This document shows, in pieces, positions 36,167-44,843 of a DNA stretch of 58,110 nucleotides (position 1 is the stretch's first letter; each line of letters starts with the position of its first letter). Origin of the DNA: an uncultured beta proteobacterium. Lineage in GTDB: Bacteria > Pseudomonadota > Gammaproteobacteria > Burkholderiales > Burkholderiaceae. The DNA lies in NCBI GenBank assembly GCA_903935355.1, contig CAIZRK010000038.1, positions 1-58,110 on the forward strand, written 5' to 3'. The translations under genes were made by a program, and so were the position numbers. Under the pieces are notes generated by a model. That model searched no databases. It worked only from the letters and a program-made list of their open reading frames with translations, and had not been told where the DNA came from.

Positions 36167-37606
36167 CTAAGCTTTTAAGGTTTGCTCAATCACATGAATT
36201 TCATGATTAAGCTGTCCATCATGGGACCGCTCCTCACTAATTTTACGAACTGCGTGCAAAACCGTGGTGTGGTCTCTCCCGCCAAAAAGTTCCCCTATCT
36301 CTGGTAGGCTTTTTTGGGTCAACTCTTTAGCCATAAACATTGCAATTTGCCGAGGTCGCGCTATATTAGCCGGACGCCTTTTCGAATACATATCCGCTAC
36401 CTTGATACTATAAAAATCAGCCACTGCCTTTTGGATATTTTCTACCGAGATTTGCCGGTTCTGGATCGAAAGTAGGTCTTTAAGGGCAATTCTAGCTACC
36501 TCTATCGTTACCTCCCGCCCATGAAAGCGCACAAAGGCGAGAATTTTCCGTAGCGCCCCCTCTAATTCCCTAACATTTGAACGAAGATGCTTGGCAACAA
36601 AAAAAGCCACATCCTCACTCATTGGGATTCCCTCACTTGCGGCCTTTTTCATCAAAATCGCCACACGCATTTCTAATTCTGGTGGTTCAATAGCCACCGT
36701 TAAACCAGAGTCAAACCGCGAAATTAGTCGGTCATCAATCCCCGCCATCTCTTTTGGGTAGGTATCACTTGTGATGATGACTTGAGCCTTATTGCTTAGC
36801 AGGGCCTCAAAGGCGTAAAAAAACTCTTCTTGGGTTCGAGATTTTCCACTAAAGAACTGAATATCGTCTATCAATAAAAGGTCTAGTGAGTGGTAGTAAC
36901 GCTTAAACCGATCAAAAGCCTTTTGTTGGTATGCCCTCACCACATCAGACACGTACTGCTCGGCATGGATATACCGAATCCTGGCGCTTGGCTTCTCCTT
37001 TAAAAGGTGGTTACCAATTGCGTGAATTAGGTGGGTTTTTCCAAGCCCCACCCCACCATATAAAAACATGGGGTTATAGGAGGTTCCTGGGTTATGTGCC
37101 ACCTGAATTGAAGCCGCACGAGCTAATTGATTCGCTTTGCCGGTGACAAAAGTTTCAAAAGTAAGGTTGGGATTAAGTTTAGAGTGATCTTCAATTTCAA
37201 ACGGCTGCTCCTCTACTGAGGAGCGCTCCACAATTCTGATACCTTCGGGGGCGTTAGGCTGCTCTATCTCGGGGGCTTGTGTCAAGGCGCTGGCATTGAC
37301 TAAATTTATCCCCGCACCATCAGCAGCCAAAACAAAATTAATGGTGACTGGTAGCTTAAAGTGTTCAGATGCAAGCTCTTGAAAGCGGTCTGCGAAAGTC
37401 TTTTTAATCCAGTCTAACTTGAATCTATTTGGCGCCCCTACAGTAAGTGATTGCTCACCCTCATCGAAAGAAACGACGGTAAGGGGCAAGATCCAGGTTT
37501 TAAATTGTTGAGGCGAAAGCTCACGTGAGAGGGTGCCAATAGCAGCATCCCAAAACCCTAAAGGGTTTGGCGAACTTAAGTTTGGGGGAATTTGTAGGTT
37601 GCTCAT
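36167..37606 (-). CDS. dnaA: Replication initiator DnaA
   Basis: From the ATG at 37606 the protein starts [12 protein letters not shown]. It has domain I with [17 protein letters not shown], an AAA+ domain with [15 protein letters not shown] and [13 protein letters not shown], and a C-terminal DNA-binding helix with [15 protein letters not shown]. It is the master initiator at oriC. The longer frame up to 37690 would cross DnaA boxes in the promoter and is not used. Confidence 0.98.
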   Translation of the reverse strand: MSNLQIPPNLSSPNPLGFWDAAIGTLSRELSPQQFKTWILPLTVVSFDEGEQSLTVGAPNRFKLDWIKKTFADRFQELASEHFKLPVTINFVLAADGAGINLVNASALTQAPEIEQPNAPEGIRIVERSSVEEQPFEIEDHSKLNPNLTFETFVTGKANQLARAASIQVAHNPGTSYNPMFLYGGVGLGKTHLIHAIGNHLLKEKPSARIRYIHAEQYVSDVVRAYQQKAFDRFKRYYHSLDLLLIDDIQFFSGKSRTQEEFFYAFEALLSNKAQVIITSDTYPKEMAGIDDRLISRFDSGLTVAIEPPELEMRVAILMKKAASEGIPMSEDVAFFVAKHLRSNVRELEGALRKILAFVRFHGREVTIEVARIALKDLLSIQNRQISVENIQKAVADFYSIKVADMYSKRRPANIARPRQIAMFMAKELTQKSLPEIGELFGGRDHTTVLHAVRKISEERSHDGQLNHEIHVIEQTLKA

Positions 37607-37641
37607 ATTTTTAGAGAACCCATTGTAGCGATGGCATGAAG

Positions 37642-37681
37642 TTATCCACAAGTGCGATATTCGTGGAAAACCTGTGGATAA
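37642..37681. promoter_or_regulatory. DnaA-box pair in the dnaA promoter
   Basis: TTATCCACA at 37642-37650 and the inverted copy TGTGGATAA at 37673-37681 are both perfect, facing each other across 22 nt. They lie 36 nt upstream of the dnaA start. This is the usual place for DnaA autoregulation and may form part of a bipartite origin with the dnaA-dnaN gap. Confidence 0.8.
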
Positions 37682-37828
37682 CTTGTGCACAAACTAAAAA
37701 AAACCATAAATATTAGGGGTTTAGAATATAAAGAGCTAAAAAATAGTGAAAAACACCTATATATTTCTTTACACAGGTTGACCTTTTGCTTCGCAACAAG
37801 GAAAATACTGGGTTTTGCAGGATGAATC

Positions 37829-37963
37829 ATGAAAAGAACATACCAACCCTCAGTAACCCGTCGCAAACGCACTCACGGCTTTCGTATTCGCATGAAAACT
37901 AAGAGCGGACGCGCAGTATTAAATGCCCGTCGCGCAAAAGGCCGCAAACGTCTAGCGGTTTAA
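37829..37963 (+). CDS. rpmH: 50S ribosomal protein L34
   Basis: The 44-residue protein starts [19 protein letters not shown] and ends KGRKRLAV, a near-invariant L34 sequence. It opens the plus-strand side of the origin, divergent from dnaA, as in most bacteria. It is too short for many ORF callers. Confidence 0.98.
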
Positions 37964-37971
37964 TTTAGTCA

Positions 37972-38289
37972 TTGAACAGCGCACGGATCTCCGAGCTACT
38001 AAAAACACGCCCCAAGACAAGTTTATATTGGGGTATGTATTTGGCTTCTTCCGAATCTGGCGCAAAGCCGGATTTAGGCATTGCTGTTGCCAAAAAACTA
38101 GCTAAACGCGCGGTTGATCGCAATAGATTAAAGCGCATGATAAGGCAGTTGGTTTGGTCTGCGCAAGCCACTACCCTTAAAAGTGATGTGGTCGTAAGGT
38201 TAAAAAAACCAATTGGTCGAGAGACCCTTGGCAAACTCAGAAAAAGAGAAAAAACCTTATTACGCACACAAATGGCGGGGCTAATCTAA
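37972..38289 (+). CDS. rnpA: Ribonuclease P protein component
   Basis: The 105-residue basic protein carries the RNR signature RAVDRNRLKRMIRQ with the preceding GIAVAKKLAKR, and a final helix. It binds the RNase P RNA and aids tRNA 5' maturation. The start is a TTG at 37972. A TAG at 37966 blocks extension, so the N terminus is shorter than in E. coli by roughly ten residues. It is in an operon with rpmH and yidD. Confidence 0.93.
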   Translation: MNSARISELLKTRPKTSLYWGMYLASSESGAKPDLGIAVAKKLAKRAVDRNRLKRMIRQLVWSAQATTLKSDVVVRLKKPIGRETLGKLRKREKTLLRTQMAGLI

Positions 38290-38526
38290 GTGCAACTCGT
38301 AAATGGCATTGCGATTAAGCTGTTAAGGGCCTACCAAATATTATTAAGCCCGTACATGGGCCTGCACTGCAAATACATTCCAAGCTGCTCAGAGTATGCG
38401 TGCGACTGCTTTAAACACTATGGCTTTATAAAAAGCCTGAGGCTAACGACGTGGCGCATTTTGCGTTGCAATCCTTGGTCACAAGGCGGTCATGACCCTG
38501 CTGTAAAACAAACCCCTCATCATTAA
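38290..38526 (+). CDS. yidD: Membrane protein insertion efficiency factor YidD
   Basis: The 78-residue protein has LLRAYQILLSPYMGLHCKYIPSCSEYA, then LRLTTWRILRCNPWSQGGHDPA, the typical YidD pattern with two Cys-containing motifs. It starts with GTG directly after the rnpA stop. It is thought to help YidC-dependent membrane insertion, in line with yidC downstream. Confidence 0.95.
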   Translation: MQLVNGIAIKLLRAYQILLSPYMGLHCKYIPSCSEYACDCFKHYGFIKSLRLTTWRILRCNPWSQGGHDPAVKQTPHH

Positions 38527-38536
38527 GAGAATGCAA

Positions 38537-40213
38537 ATGGACTTAAAAAAAACAATTCTTTGGGCAGTGTTTTCTTTGTCGGGTTTGATGCTTTACAACA
38601 ACTGGATGGTCAGCGATGGCAAACCCTCCTTATTTGGAGGCCCAGCGGTTAATGCACCAACAGCAACAGACAAAGCAGGGCAAACCAAGACAGATGTTCC
38701 AGCCACCACCATAACTGCAAACACCCCTGTAATAAACCAAACACCCGTGGTGAACTCGGGATCTATTGAGGCCTCAGAAAAGTTTGTATTAAAAAACGAC
38801 GTGCTAGTTTTAGAGATTAGTGCGAGCGGCGCCAATGTGATTGATGCTAAATTGCTGAAAGAGTTAACAGCAGATAAAAAACCTGTGGCACTCTTTCAAT
38901 ACAACCAAAACCATAAATATTTTGCCCGCTCGGGTTTAATTGCAATAGGTAATGTTGATTTACCAAATCACACTAGCCCATTTAAATTGGCGCAATCTGG
39001 TAAAGATGGTTCGGGTAGACCATTTATAACCTTAGTAAGTGAGCGCAACGGCGTAAAGCTAGAAAAAACCTTTATCTTAAATCCTGGCAGCTACGTAGTT
39101 GATGTGGGTCATCGTGTTACTCAAAACACCTCTTCCACTGCATCGCTTGTGCTCTATACAGAAATTGTGCGCGATGCAATGCAAGAAGAAAAGATTGGCC
39201 CATTTAATGGGGCATTCTCTGCTAGTACATTTACGGGGCCAGCGGTATACACAGAAAAAGAAAAATTCAATAAGCTCGAATTCACGGACATTGATAAAAA
39301 CAAAATATCCATACCCACTCAAGTCCCCGCAGGGGATCCAGCCTGGATCGCACTAGTACAACACTATTTTGCAAGTGCTTGGATTCCTAGCGATAAGTTG
39401 GCGCGTGATATCTACGCAGGAAAAATTGATACTAATCTCTATCGTATAGGCATTCAAACGCCACTAGGTGTTGTGGCTCAAGGTATAACCGTTGTAGAAA
39501 AGGCTAGGCTATTTGTTGGACCCCAGGAGGAAAGCGTTTTAGAAACAATCGCCCCTGGATTTGCCCTGCTAAAAGATTATGGTTACCTCACTATTTTAGC
39601 CAAACCCATTTTTTGGCTTCTAGAAAAAATACACACTTATGTCAATAATTGGGGGTGGTCAATCATTCTTTTGACCATATTAATTAAGTTGGTTTTCTTC
39701 CCGCTCTCTGCGGCAAGCTACAAATCGATGGCGCGCATGAAAGAGGTGCAGCCACGATTGCTTGCAATGAAAGAGCAATACAAAGGCGAGCCACAAAAAC
39801 TCAATCAAGCCATGATGGAGATGTATCGTAAAGAAAAAATTAATCCACTCGGCGGCTGTCTGCCAGTGGTAATTCAAATCCCAGTATTTATTTCCTTGTA
39901 TTGGGTATTGCTGTCCTCTGTTGAGATGCGTGGCGCACCTTGGGTATTATGGATTCAGGATTTATCGGTACCAGATCCCTACTACATCTTGCCAGTGATT
40001 ATGGCAATCTCTATGTTTGTACAGACAAAATTAAATCCAACACCTCCTGATCCTATTCAGGCAAAAGTGATGATGTATATGCCAATCGTATTTTCGGTCA
40101 TGTTCTTCTTCTTCCCGGCCGGCCTGGTTCTTTATTGGGTGGTTAACAATTTACTTTCCATTGCTCAACAATGGCAAATCAATAATATGTTTGGAAAATC
40201 GCCAGCCAAATAA
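38537..40213 (+). CDS. yidC: Membrane protein insertase YidC
   Basis: From the ATG at 38537 (AGAGA seven nt upstream) the protein has about 558 residues. An N-terminal signal-like helix (LKKTILWAVFSLSGLMLY) is followed by the large periplasmic domain and five C-terminal transmembrane segments with the GGCLPVVIQIPVFISLYW family motif. It inserts proteins into the inner membrane, alone or with SecYEG. An ATG two codons earlier is also possible. Confidence 0.96.
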   Translation: MDLKKTILWAVFSLSGLMLYNNWMVSDGKPSLFGGPAVNAPTATDKAGQTKTDVPATTITANTPVINQTPVVNSGSIEASEKFVLKNDVLVLEISASGANVIDAKLLKELTADKKPVALFQYNQNHKYFARSGLIAIGNVDLPNHTSPFKLAQSGKDGSGRPFITLVSERNGVKLEKTFILNPGSYVVDVGHRVTQNTSSTASLVLYTEIVRDAMQEEKIGPFNGAFSASTFTGPAVYTEKEKFNKLEFTDIDKNKISIPTQVPAGDPAWIALVQHYFASAWIPSDKLARDIYAGKIDTNLYRIGIQTPLGVVAQGITVVEKARLFVGPQEESVLETIAPGFALLKDYGYLTILAKPIFWLLEKIHTYVNNWGWSIILLTILIKLVFFPLSAASYKSMARMKEVQPRLLAMKEQYKGEPQKLNQAMMEMYRKEKINPLGGCLPVVIQIPVFISLYWVLLSSVEMRGAPWVLWIQDLSVPDPYYILPVIMAISMFVQTKLNPTPPDPIQAKVMMYMPIVFSVMFFFFPAGLVLYWVVNNLLSIAQQWQINNMFGKSPAK

Positions 40214-40252
40214 TTTCTTGGTTGGAATGTAGACAAACAATGAGCCCTTGCA

Positions 40253-41626
40253 ATGATGACTAGAAAGCTGCCCATCATTGCTTTAGCGACTGCACCCGGT
40301 AGGTCTGGGGTTGGCGTGGTGCGCATTAGCGGCCCCAAGCTTGAGAATATTATTTGGGCGTTATTTAAAAAAACTCTCACCCCTCGACAGGCTACCGTTT
40401 TAACGTTACGGGATGCCTCTGGTAGAGTGATTGATCAACTATTGGCTATTTACTTTACCGCCCCAGCCTCTTTTACTGGTGAAGATGTTGTAGAGCTGCA
40501 ATGCCATGGCGGCCCTCAGCTATTAGAGTTGGTAATGAAGCGCTGCCTTATATTAGGCAAAAATGAGGGCCTAATTATTGCTCAGCCAGGCGAATTCACC
40601 CTGAGAGCATACTTAAATAACAAGATTGATTTGGCACAGGCCGAAGCAATCGCCGACTTAATTGATGCCCAAAGTGAAGCCGCAGTACTTGGGGCCGCCC
40701 GTTCTTTGCAAGGCGCATTCTCCGATGACATTAATAGCCTCATTGAAGATATCACCCAACTTAGAATTTTAGTGGAATCTACCCTCGATTTTCCAGAAGA
40801 AGAAATTGAATTTTTGGAAAACGCACAAGCACGCAGTCGTCTAGAGGCGGTAAGCAGTAAGTTGGCAACCCTCAGGCAAGGCGCTCAGCAGGGAAAAATT
40901 TTGCGCGACGGGATTGAGCTGGTTTTAGCTGGCGCCCCCAATGTAGGAAAAAGCTCACTTCTAAATCGCTTGGCGGGAGAGGATGTGGCTATTGTTACTC
41001 CTATTGCCGGCACCACTCGTGACCGAGTAAAAGAAAGCATCATCCTTGATGGGGTGCCGATGCATATCATTGACACAGCGGGATTAAGGGACACCAACGA
41101 TGAGCTTGAAGCCAAGGGGATTGAGCGCTCTTGGGGTGCCATCCGCTTAGCTGACCTGGTGATATTTCTGCAAGATGCTAACTCGCAAAACGATACTGTA
41201 GATGAACTCCGAGAGCAAATTTTGCGGGAAATTCCACCTAAATGCCCGGTTTTAGAGGTGGGGAATAAAGCAGACCTATTAGAAGGCGTGCATTTAAAAA
41301 ATCGACTGAATCAAGAAATTTCACTTATTTCAGCCAAGACGGGTGAAGGTGTGGAGGCCTTGAAATCAAAAATTCTGACAACGATAGGCTGGGGCGGTAC
41401 ACAAGAGGGGGCTATTTTGGCTCGCCGCCGCCATCTCGACTGTCTAGATCGCGCTGCTGATCATTTGCATAAATCAGAGGAATTCGCGTTAAATGGGAAC
41501 AGTTCATTGGAGTTATTTGCAGAAGAGCTCCGTTTAGCCCAAAATCAATTGGGGCAAATTACTGGAAAGTTATTACCAGATGATCTTTTGGGGAAGATCT
41601 TCACTCAATTCTGCATTGGCAAGTAA
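40253..41626 (+). CDS. mnmE: tRNA modification GTPase MnmE
   Basis: The 457-residue protein has an N-terminal tetrahydrofolate-binding domain (ALATAPGRSGVGVVRISG), a helical domain and an inserted G domain with P-loop GAPNVGKSSLLNRL and DTAGLRDTNDELEAKGIER. It ends with the catalytic FCIGK, the normal C terminus. With MnmG it forms cmnm5U34 on tRNA. Two adjacent ATG codons are possible starts. Confidence 0.97.
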   Translation: MMTRKLPIIALATAPGRSGVGVVRISGPKLENIIWALFKKTLTPRQATVLTLRDASGRVIDQLLAIYFTAPASFTGEDVVELQCHGGPQLLELVMKRCLILGKNEGLIIAQPGEFTLRAYLNNKIDLAQAEAIADLIDAQSEAAVLGAARSLQGAFSDDINSLIEDITQLRILVESTLDFPEEEIEFLENAQARSRLEAVSSKLATLRQGAQQGKILRDGIELVLAGAPNVGKSSLLNRLAGEDVAIVTPIAGTTRDRVKESIILDGVPMHIIDTAGLRDTNDELEAKGIERSWGAIRLADLVIFLQDANSQNDTVDELREQILREIPPKCPVLEVGNKADLLEGVHLKNRLNQEISLISAKTGEGVEALKSKILTTIGWGGTQEGAILARRRHLDCLDRAADHLHKSEEFALNGNSSLELFAEELRLAQNQLGQITGKLLPDDLLGKIFTQFCIGK

Positions 41627-41714
41627 AGGGCTTGCTCTTGGTGGAACAAGCATACATATATGTCCAAAATGATAAAATTGATAGATTAAATATTACTAAA
41701 GCATAGGGAATATC

Positions 41715-43580
41715 ATGACCACAGCAATGAATGGCCAAATTAGTGTCAATGCGCCAGATTATGTAAAAAATCAGCATTTAATTCAGTGGGTGGCTGATAT
41801 CGCGGCGCTAACGAAGCCCGACAATATTCATTGGTGTGATGGCTCTCAATCAGAATACGACGAGCTTTGCGAGCTACTGGTGAAGGCGGGTGTCTTTAAG
41901 CGCTTAAACCCTGCTAAGCGCAAAAACGCTTTTTTAGCTCTGTCCGATCCTGATGATGTTGCTCGCGTTGAGGACCGCACTTTTATTTGTTCTGCAAAAA
42001 AAGAAGATGCAGGGCCAACGAATAACTGGGTTGAGCCAAGCGAAATGCGTGCAACTTTAAACCCATTATTTGATGGCTGTATGCGTGGCAGAACAATGTA
42101 TGTAGTTCCCTTTTCAATGGGACCAATTGGCTCCCCAATCGCACATATTGGCGTGGAGCTTTCTGATAGTCCCTATGTCGCGATCAATATGAAACTGATG
42201 ACTCGCATGGGTAAAGCTGTCATTGACCAACTGGGCGCAAGCGGTGAGTTTGTGCCTTGCATTCATACGGTTGGAAAGCCGTTAGCGGCTGGCGAAAAAG
42301 ATGTTGCATGGCCTAATAATAAAAATAAATATATCGTTCACTATCCAGAAACTCGGGAAATTTGGTCTTTCGGCTCAGGTTACGGCGGTAATGCTTTATT
42401 GGGTAAAAAATGTTTTGCTTTACGGATTGCATCCAATATGGGGCGCGATCAAGGGTGGTTAGCTGAGCACATGTTGATCCTAGGGGTGAGCTCACCAGAA
42501 GGTAAGAAATACCACATTGCAGCAGCCTTTCCGTCTGCTTGCGGAAAAACCAATTTTTCTATGATGATCCCCCCAAAAGGATTTGAGGGTTGGAAAGTAA
42601 CGACCGTTGGTGATGACATTGCATGGATTAAGCCACGTAAAGATGCGGTTACAGGCAAAACCCGCTTGTTTGCGATTAACCCAGAGTCTGGTTATTTTGG
42701 TGTTGCTCCAGGCACCAACCGCCAAACAAATCCCAATTGTCTAGACTCTTTAAACCAAGACGTTATCTTTACCAATGTGGGCTTGACAGATGATGGCGAT
42801 GTTTGGTGGGAGGGTTTGACCGATACGCCGCCAGCGCATTTAATTGACTGGCAGGGCAAAGATTGGACTCCAGCAGATGGGGCGGCAGGACGTAAGGCGG
42901 CACATCCAAACTCACGCTTTACTGTTGCCGCAACAAACAATCCGGCAGTAGATCCTAACTGGGATGATCCAGAGGGTGTAGCGATTGATGCATTTTTGTT
43001 CGGAGGCCGTCGCTCAAATACAGTTCCTTTGGTTAGTGAAGCGCGGGATTGGCAGGAGGGTGTGTATATGGCCGCTACCATGGGATCTGAGACAACTGCT
43101 GCGATTACTGGTCAAGTTGGGGTAGTTCGTCGTGACCCATTTGCCATGATTGCCTTTGCTGGCTACAACATGAGCGATTACTTCCAGCACTGGTTAAATA
43201 TTGGCAAGAAGTTGGCCGCTGAAGGTGCTGTATTGCCAAAAATCTATTGTGTGAACTGGTTCCGCAAAGATGCTAACGGCAAGTTTGTTTGGCCAGGATT
43301 TGGTGAAAACATGCGCGTACTTTCTTGGGTCTTGGGCCGCGCTGAAGGCACCGCTAAAGGTGTAGAAACTATATTTGGTATTTGCCCAGAACATGCTGAC
43401 ATGCATTGGGATGGCCTTGATTACTCGGCAGAGAAGTTTGAGCAGGCAATCACTGTTGCAGTAGATGACTGGAAAAATGAATTAAAACTTCATTCAGAAT
43501 TGTTTGAACACCTTGGCGATCGCTTGCCAAAAGAGTTAGTAGAGTCTCGCTCCAAGATTGAGAAGCGCTTGAACGCCTAA
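41715..43580 (+). CDS. pckG: Phosphoenolpyruvate carboxykinase (GTP)
   Basis: The 621-residue protein has the kinase-1 motif [16 protein letters not shown] near residues 275-290, [20 protein letters not shown] early, and GDDIAWIKP and [14 protein letters not shown]. The GTP-dependent class and length fit. It makes phosphoenolpyruvate from oxaloacetate for gluconeogenesis. It follows mnmE by about 90 nt. Confidence 0.97.
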   Translation: MTTAMNGQISVNAPDYVKNQHLIQWVADIAALTKPDNIHWCDGSQSEYDELCELLVKAGVFKRLNPAKRKNAFLALSDPDDVARVEDRTFICSAKKEDAGPTNNWVEPSEMRATLNPLFDGCMRGRTMYVVPFSMGPIGSPIAHIGVELSDSPYVAINMKLMTRMGKAVIDQLGASGEFVPCIHTVGKPLAAGEKDVAWPNNKNKYIVHYPETREIWSFGSGYGGNALLGKKCFALRIASNMGRDQGWLAEHMLILGVSSPEGKKYHIAAAFPSACGKTNFSMMIPPKGFEGWKVTTVGDDIAWIKPRKDAVTGKTRLFAINPESGYFGVAPGTNRQTNPNCLDSLNQDVIFTNVGLTDDGDVWWEGLTDTPPAHLIDWQGKDWTPADGAAGRKAAHPNSRFTVAATNNPAVDPNWDDPEGVAIDAFLFGGRRSNTVPLVSEARDWQEGVYMAATMGSETTAAITGQVGVVRRDPFAMIAFAGYNMSDYFQHWLNIGKKLAAEGAVLPKIYCVNWFRKDANGKFVWPGFGENMRVLSWVLGRAEGTAKGVETIFGICPEHADMHWDGLDYSAEKFEQAITVAVDDWKNELKLHSELFEHLGDRLPKELVESRSKIEKRLNA

Positions 43581-43607
43581 ACCTTCTGTTCGTTTAATAT
43601 CCCTTCA

Positions 43608-44843
43608 GTGACCAGCCCCCAACACTATGCAATAGTGGTGATTGGTGCAGGCATTGCTGGCGCAACAATTGCTCATGAGCTGATCGAGCGAGGTCAAGCA
43701 GTTTGTATTGTTGACGCAGCGATAGCTCCCGCTACAGCTTGTTCAAGTCATGCCTATGCTATTGCTCATCCCCATATTGGCAAAGGTGCTCCGCGCTTGC
43801 TACGATTAACGCGGATAGCCTTTTTATTAGCAGAAATGCGTTGGGGATCGATCTGGAATCAACATGGGATATTTGTACCGAGTAAAAGCGACCAAGCATT
43901 CAATCGATCCGCAGTCATAAAACACCTACGTAGCTTAGGTCTAGATGACCAAACAGCCAAAGCTCTTGATGCCAATGAGGCTGGGGATCAATGTGGAATA
44001 AAACAAAGTGGTGTTTGGCTTCCAAGGGGCGCCTCTCTTGATTTATCAAAAGCGGCTCAGGATTTGCTTAGACCGCATTCGCTCCTTCATTCTCGTTGGC
44101 TTACCCGCATCACGCGCTTAGAACAATGTGCTGCGGGTTGGCTGCTATATAACGAAGAGGGCAAGCCCCTTATGAGTGCTAGTAAGGTCGTTATTGCTGC
44201 CGCAATGGACAGCAAGGCGTTAGCAGCAAGCATTGGCGTAAAACTTCCTTTAAGACCCGTACGTGGTCAATTGAGTATTTTCGAGATATCTGCTAATGAC
44301 CCTTGGGCCGAAAGGTTGCCCCGTGTCGCTATTTCTGGAGAGGGCTATTGTTTGCCAGCATTACGCCTAAATGACGACACTTATCGCTGGATAGTGGGCT
44401 CAAGTTTTGACGAAGGGGAAGATGAACTTCAGGCGCGTGACTCTAGCGATGAGTTCAATCAAGAGCAGGCAAAAGGGCTGCTTGCCTATGCACAAGGCAA
44501 TATTGACTCTTTAAAAAAAGCCAGTAGCTTTGTAGGGGTCCGCTGTGTAGCGGGCGACCGTTTGCCAATAATTGGCGCATTGAGTCAGCGCCCAGGAATT
44601 TTTCTGGCCACCGCTTTGGGGTCAAGAGGGGTGCTTTGGTCCGCCTTGGCAGCAAAACTCATCTCAGCTCAAGTGCTCGATGACGATTTTGTTTTGCTTA
44701 CGCGCTTAGGCTTTGCAGCTGACTTGGTTGCCGCACTAGCACCCGCCCGCTTTTTTGCCGGCGCTTTAGCAACAGTCCCTGCTTTGGGAGCCTTAGCCTC
44801 GAATTCAAAGCCAATTTTGCCTTCCTCACCTATAGCTAGGTAA
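43608..44843 (+). CDS. mnmC: FAD-dependent oxidoreductase, MnmC oxidoreductase-domain-like
   Basis: The 411-residue protein starts with GTG and has an N-terminal dinucleotide fold VVIGAGIAGATIAHELIERG. Late motifs GVRCVAGDRLPIIGALSQ, ATALGSRGVLWSALAAKLIS and AALAPARF resemble the FAD domain of MnmC, which removes the carboxymethyl group from cmnm5U34. The methyltransferase half of bifunctional MnmC is absent. Its last 175 nt overlap topB on the other strand. A generic D-amino-acid-oxidase relative is the alternative. Confidence 0.75.
   Translation: MTSPQHYAIVVIGAGIAGATIAHELIERGQAVCIVDAAIAPATACSSHAYAIAHPHIGKGAPRLLRLTRIAFLLAEMRWGSIWNQHGIFVPSKSDQAFNRSAVIKHLRSLGLDDQTAKALDANEAGDQCGIKQSGVWLPRGASLDLSKAAQDLLRPHSLLHSRWLTRITRLEQCAAGWLLYNEEGKPLMSASKVVIAAAMDSKALAASIGVKLPLRPVRGQLSIFEISANDPWAERLPRVAISGEGYCLPALRLNDDTYRWIVGSSFDEGEDELQARDSSDEFNQEQAKGLLAYAQGNIDSLKKASSFVGVRCVAGDRLPIIGALSQRPGIFLATALGSRGVLWSALAAKLISAQVLDDDFVLLTRLGFAADLVAALAPARFFAGALATVPALGALASNSKPILPSSPIAR

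Noticed and set aside
37607..37690. Longer DnaA N terminus (28 extra residues)
   Set aside because: The added part crosses a perfect DnaA box in the promoter and resembles no DnaA sequence. The normal start is at 37606.
41627..41714. Terminator or riboswitch between mnmE and pckG
   Set aside because: Only weak, interrupted arms (GCTTG / CAAGC) are visible, with no T-run.
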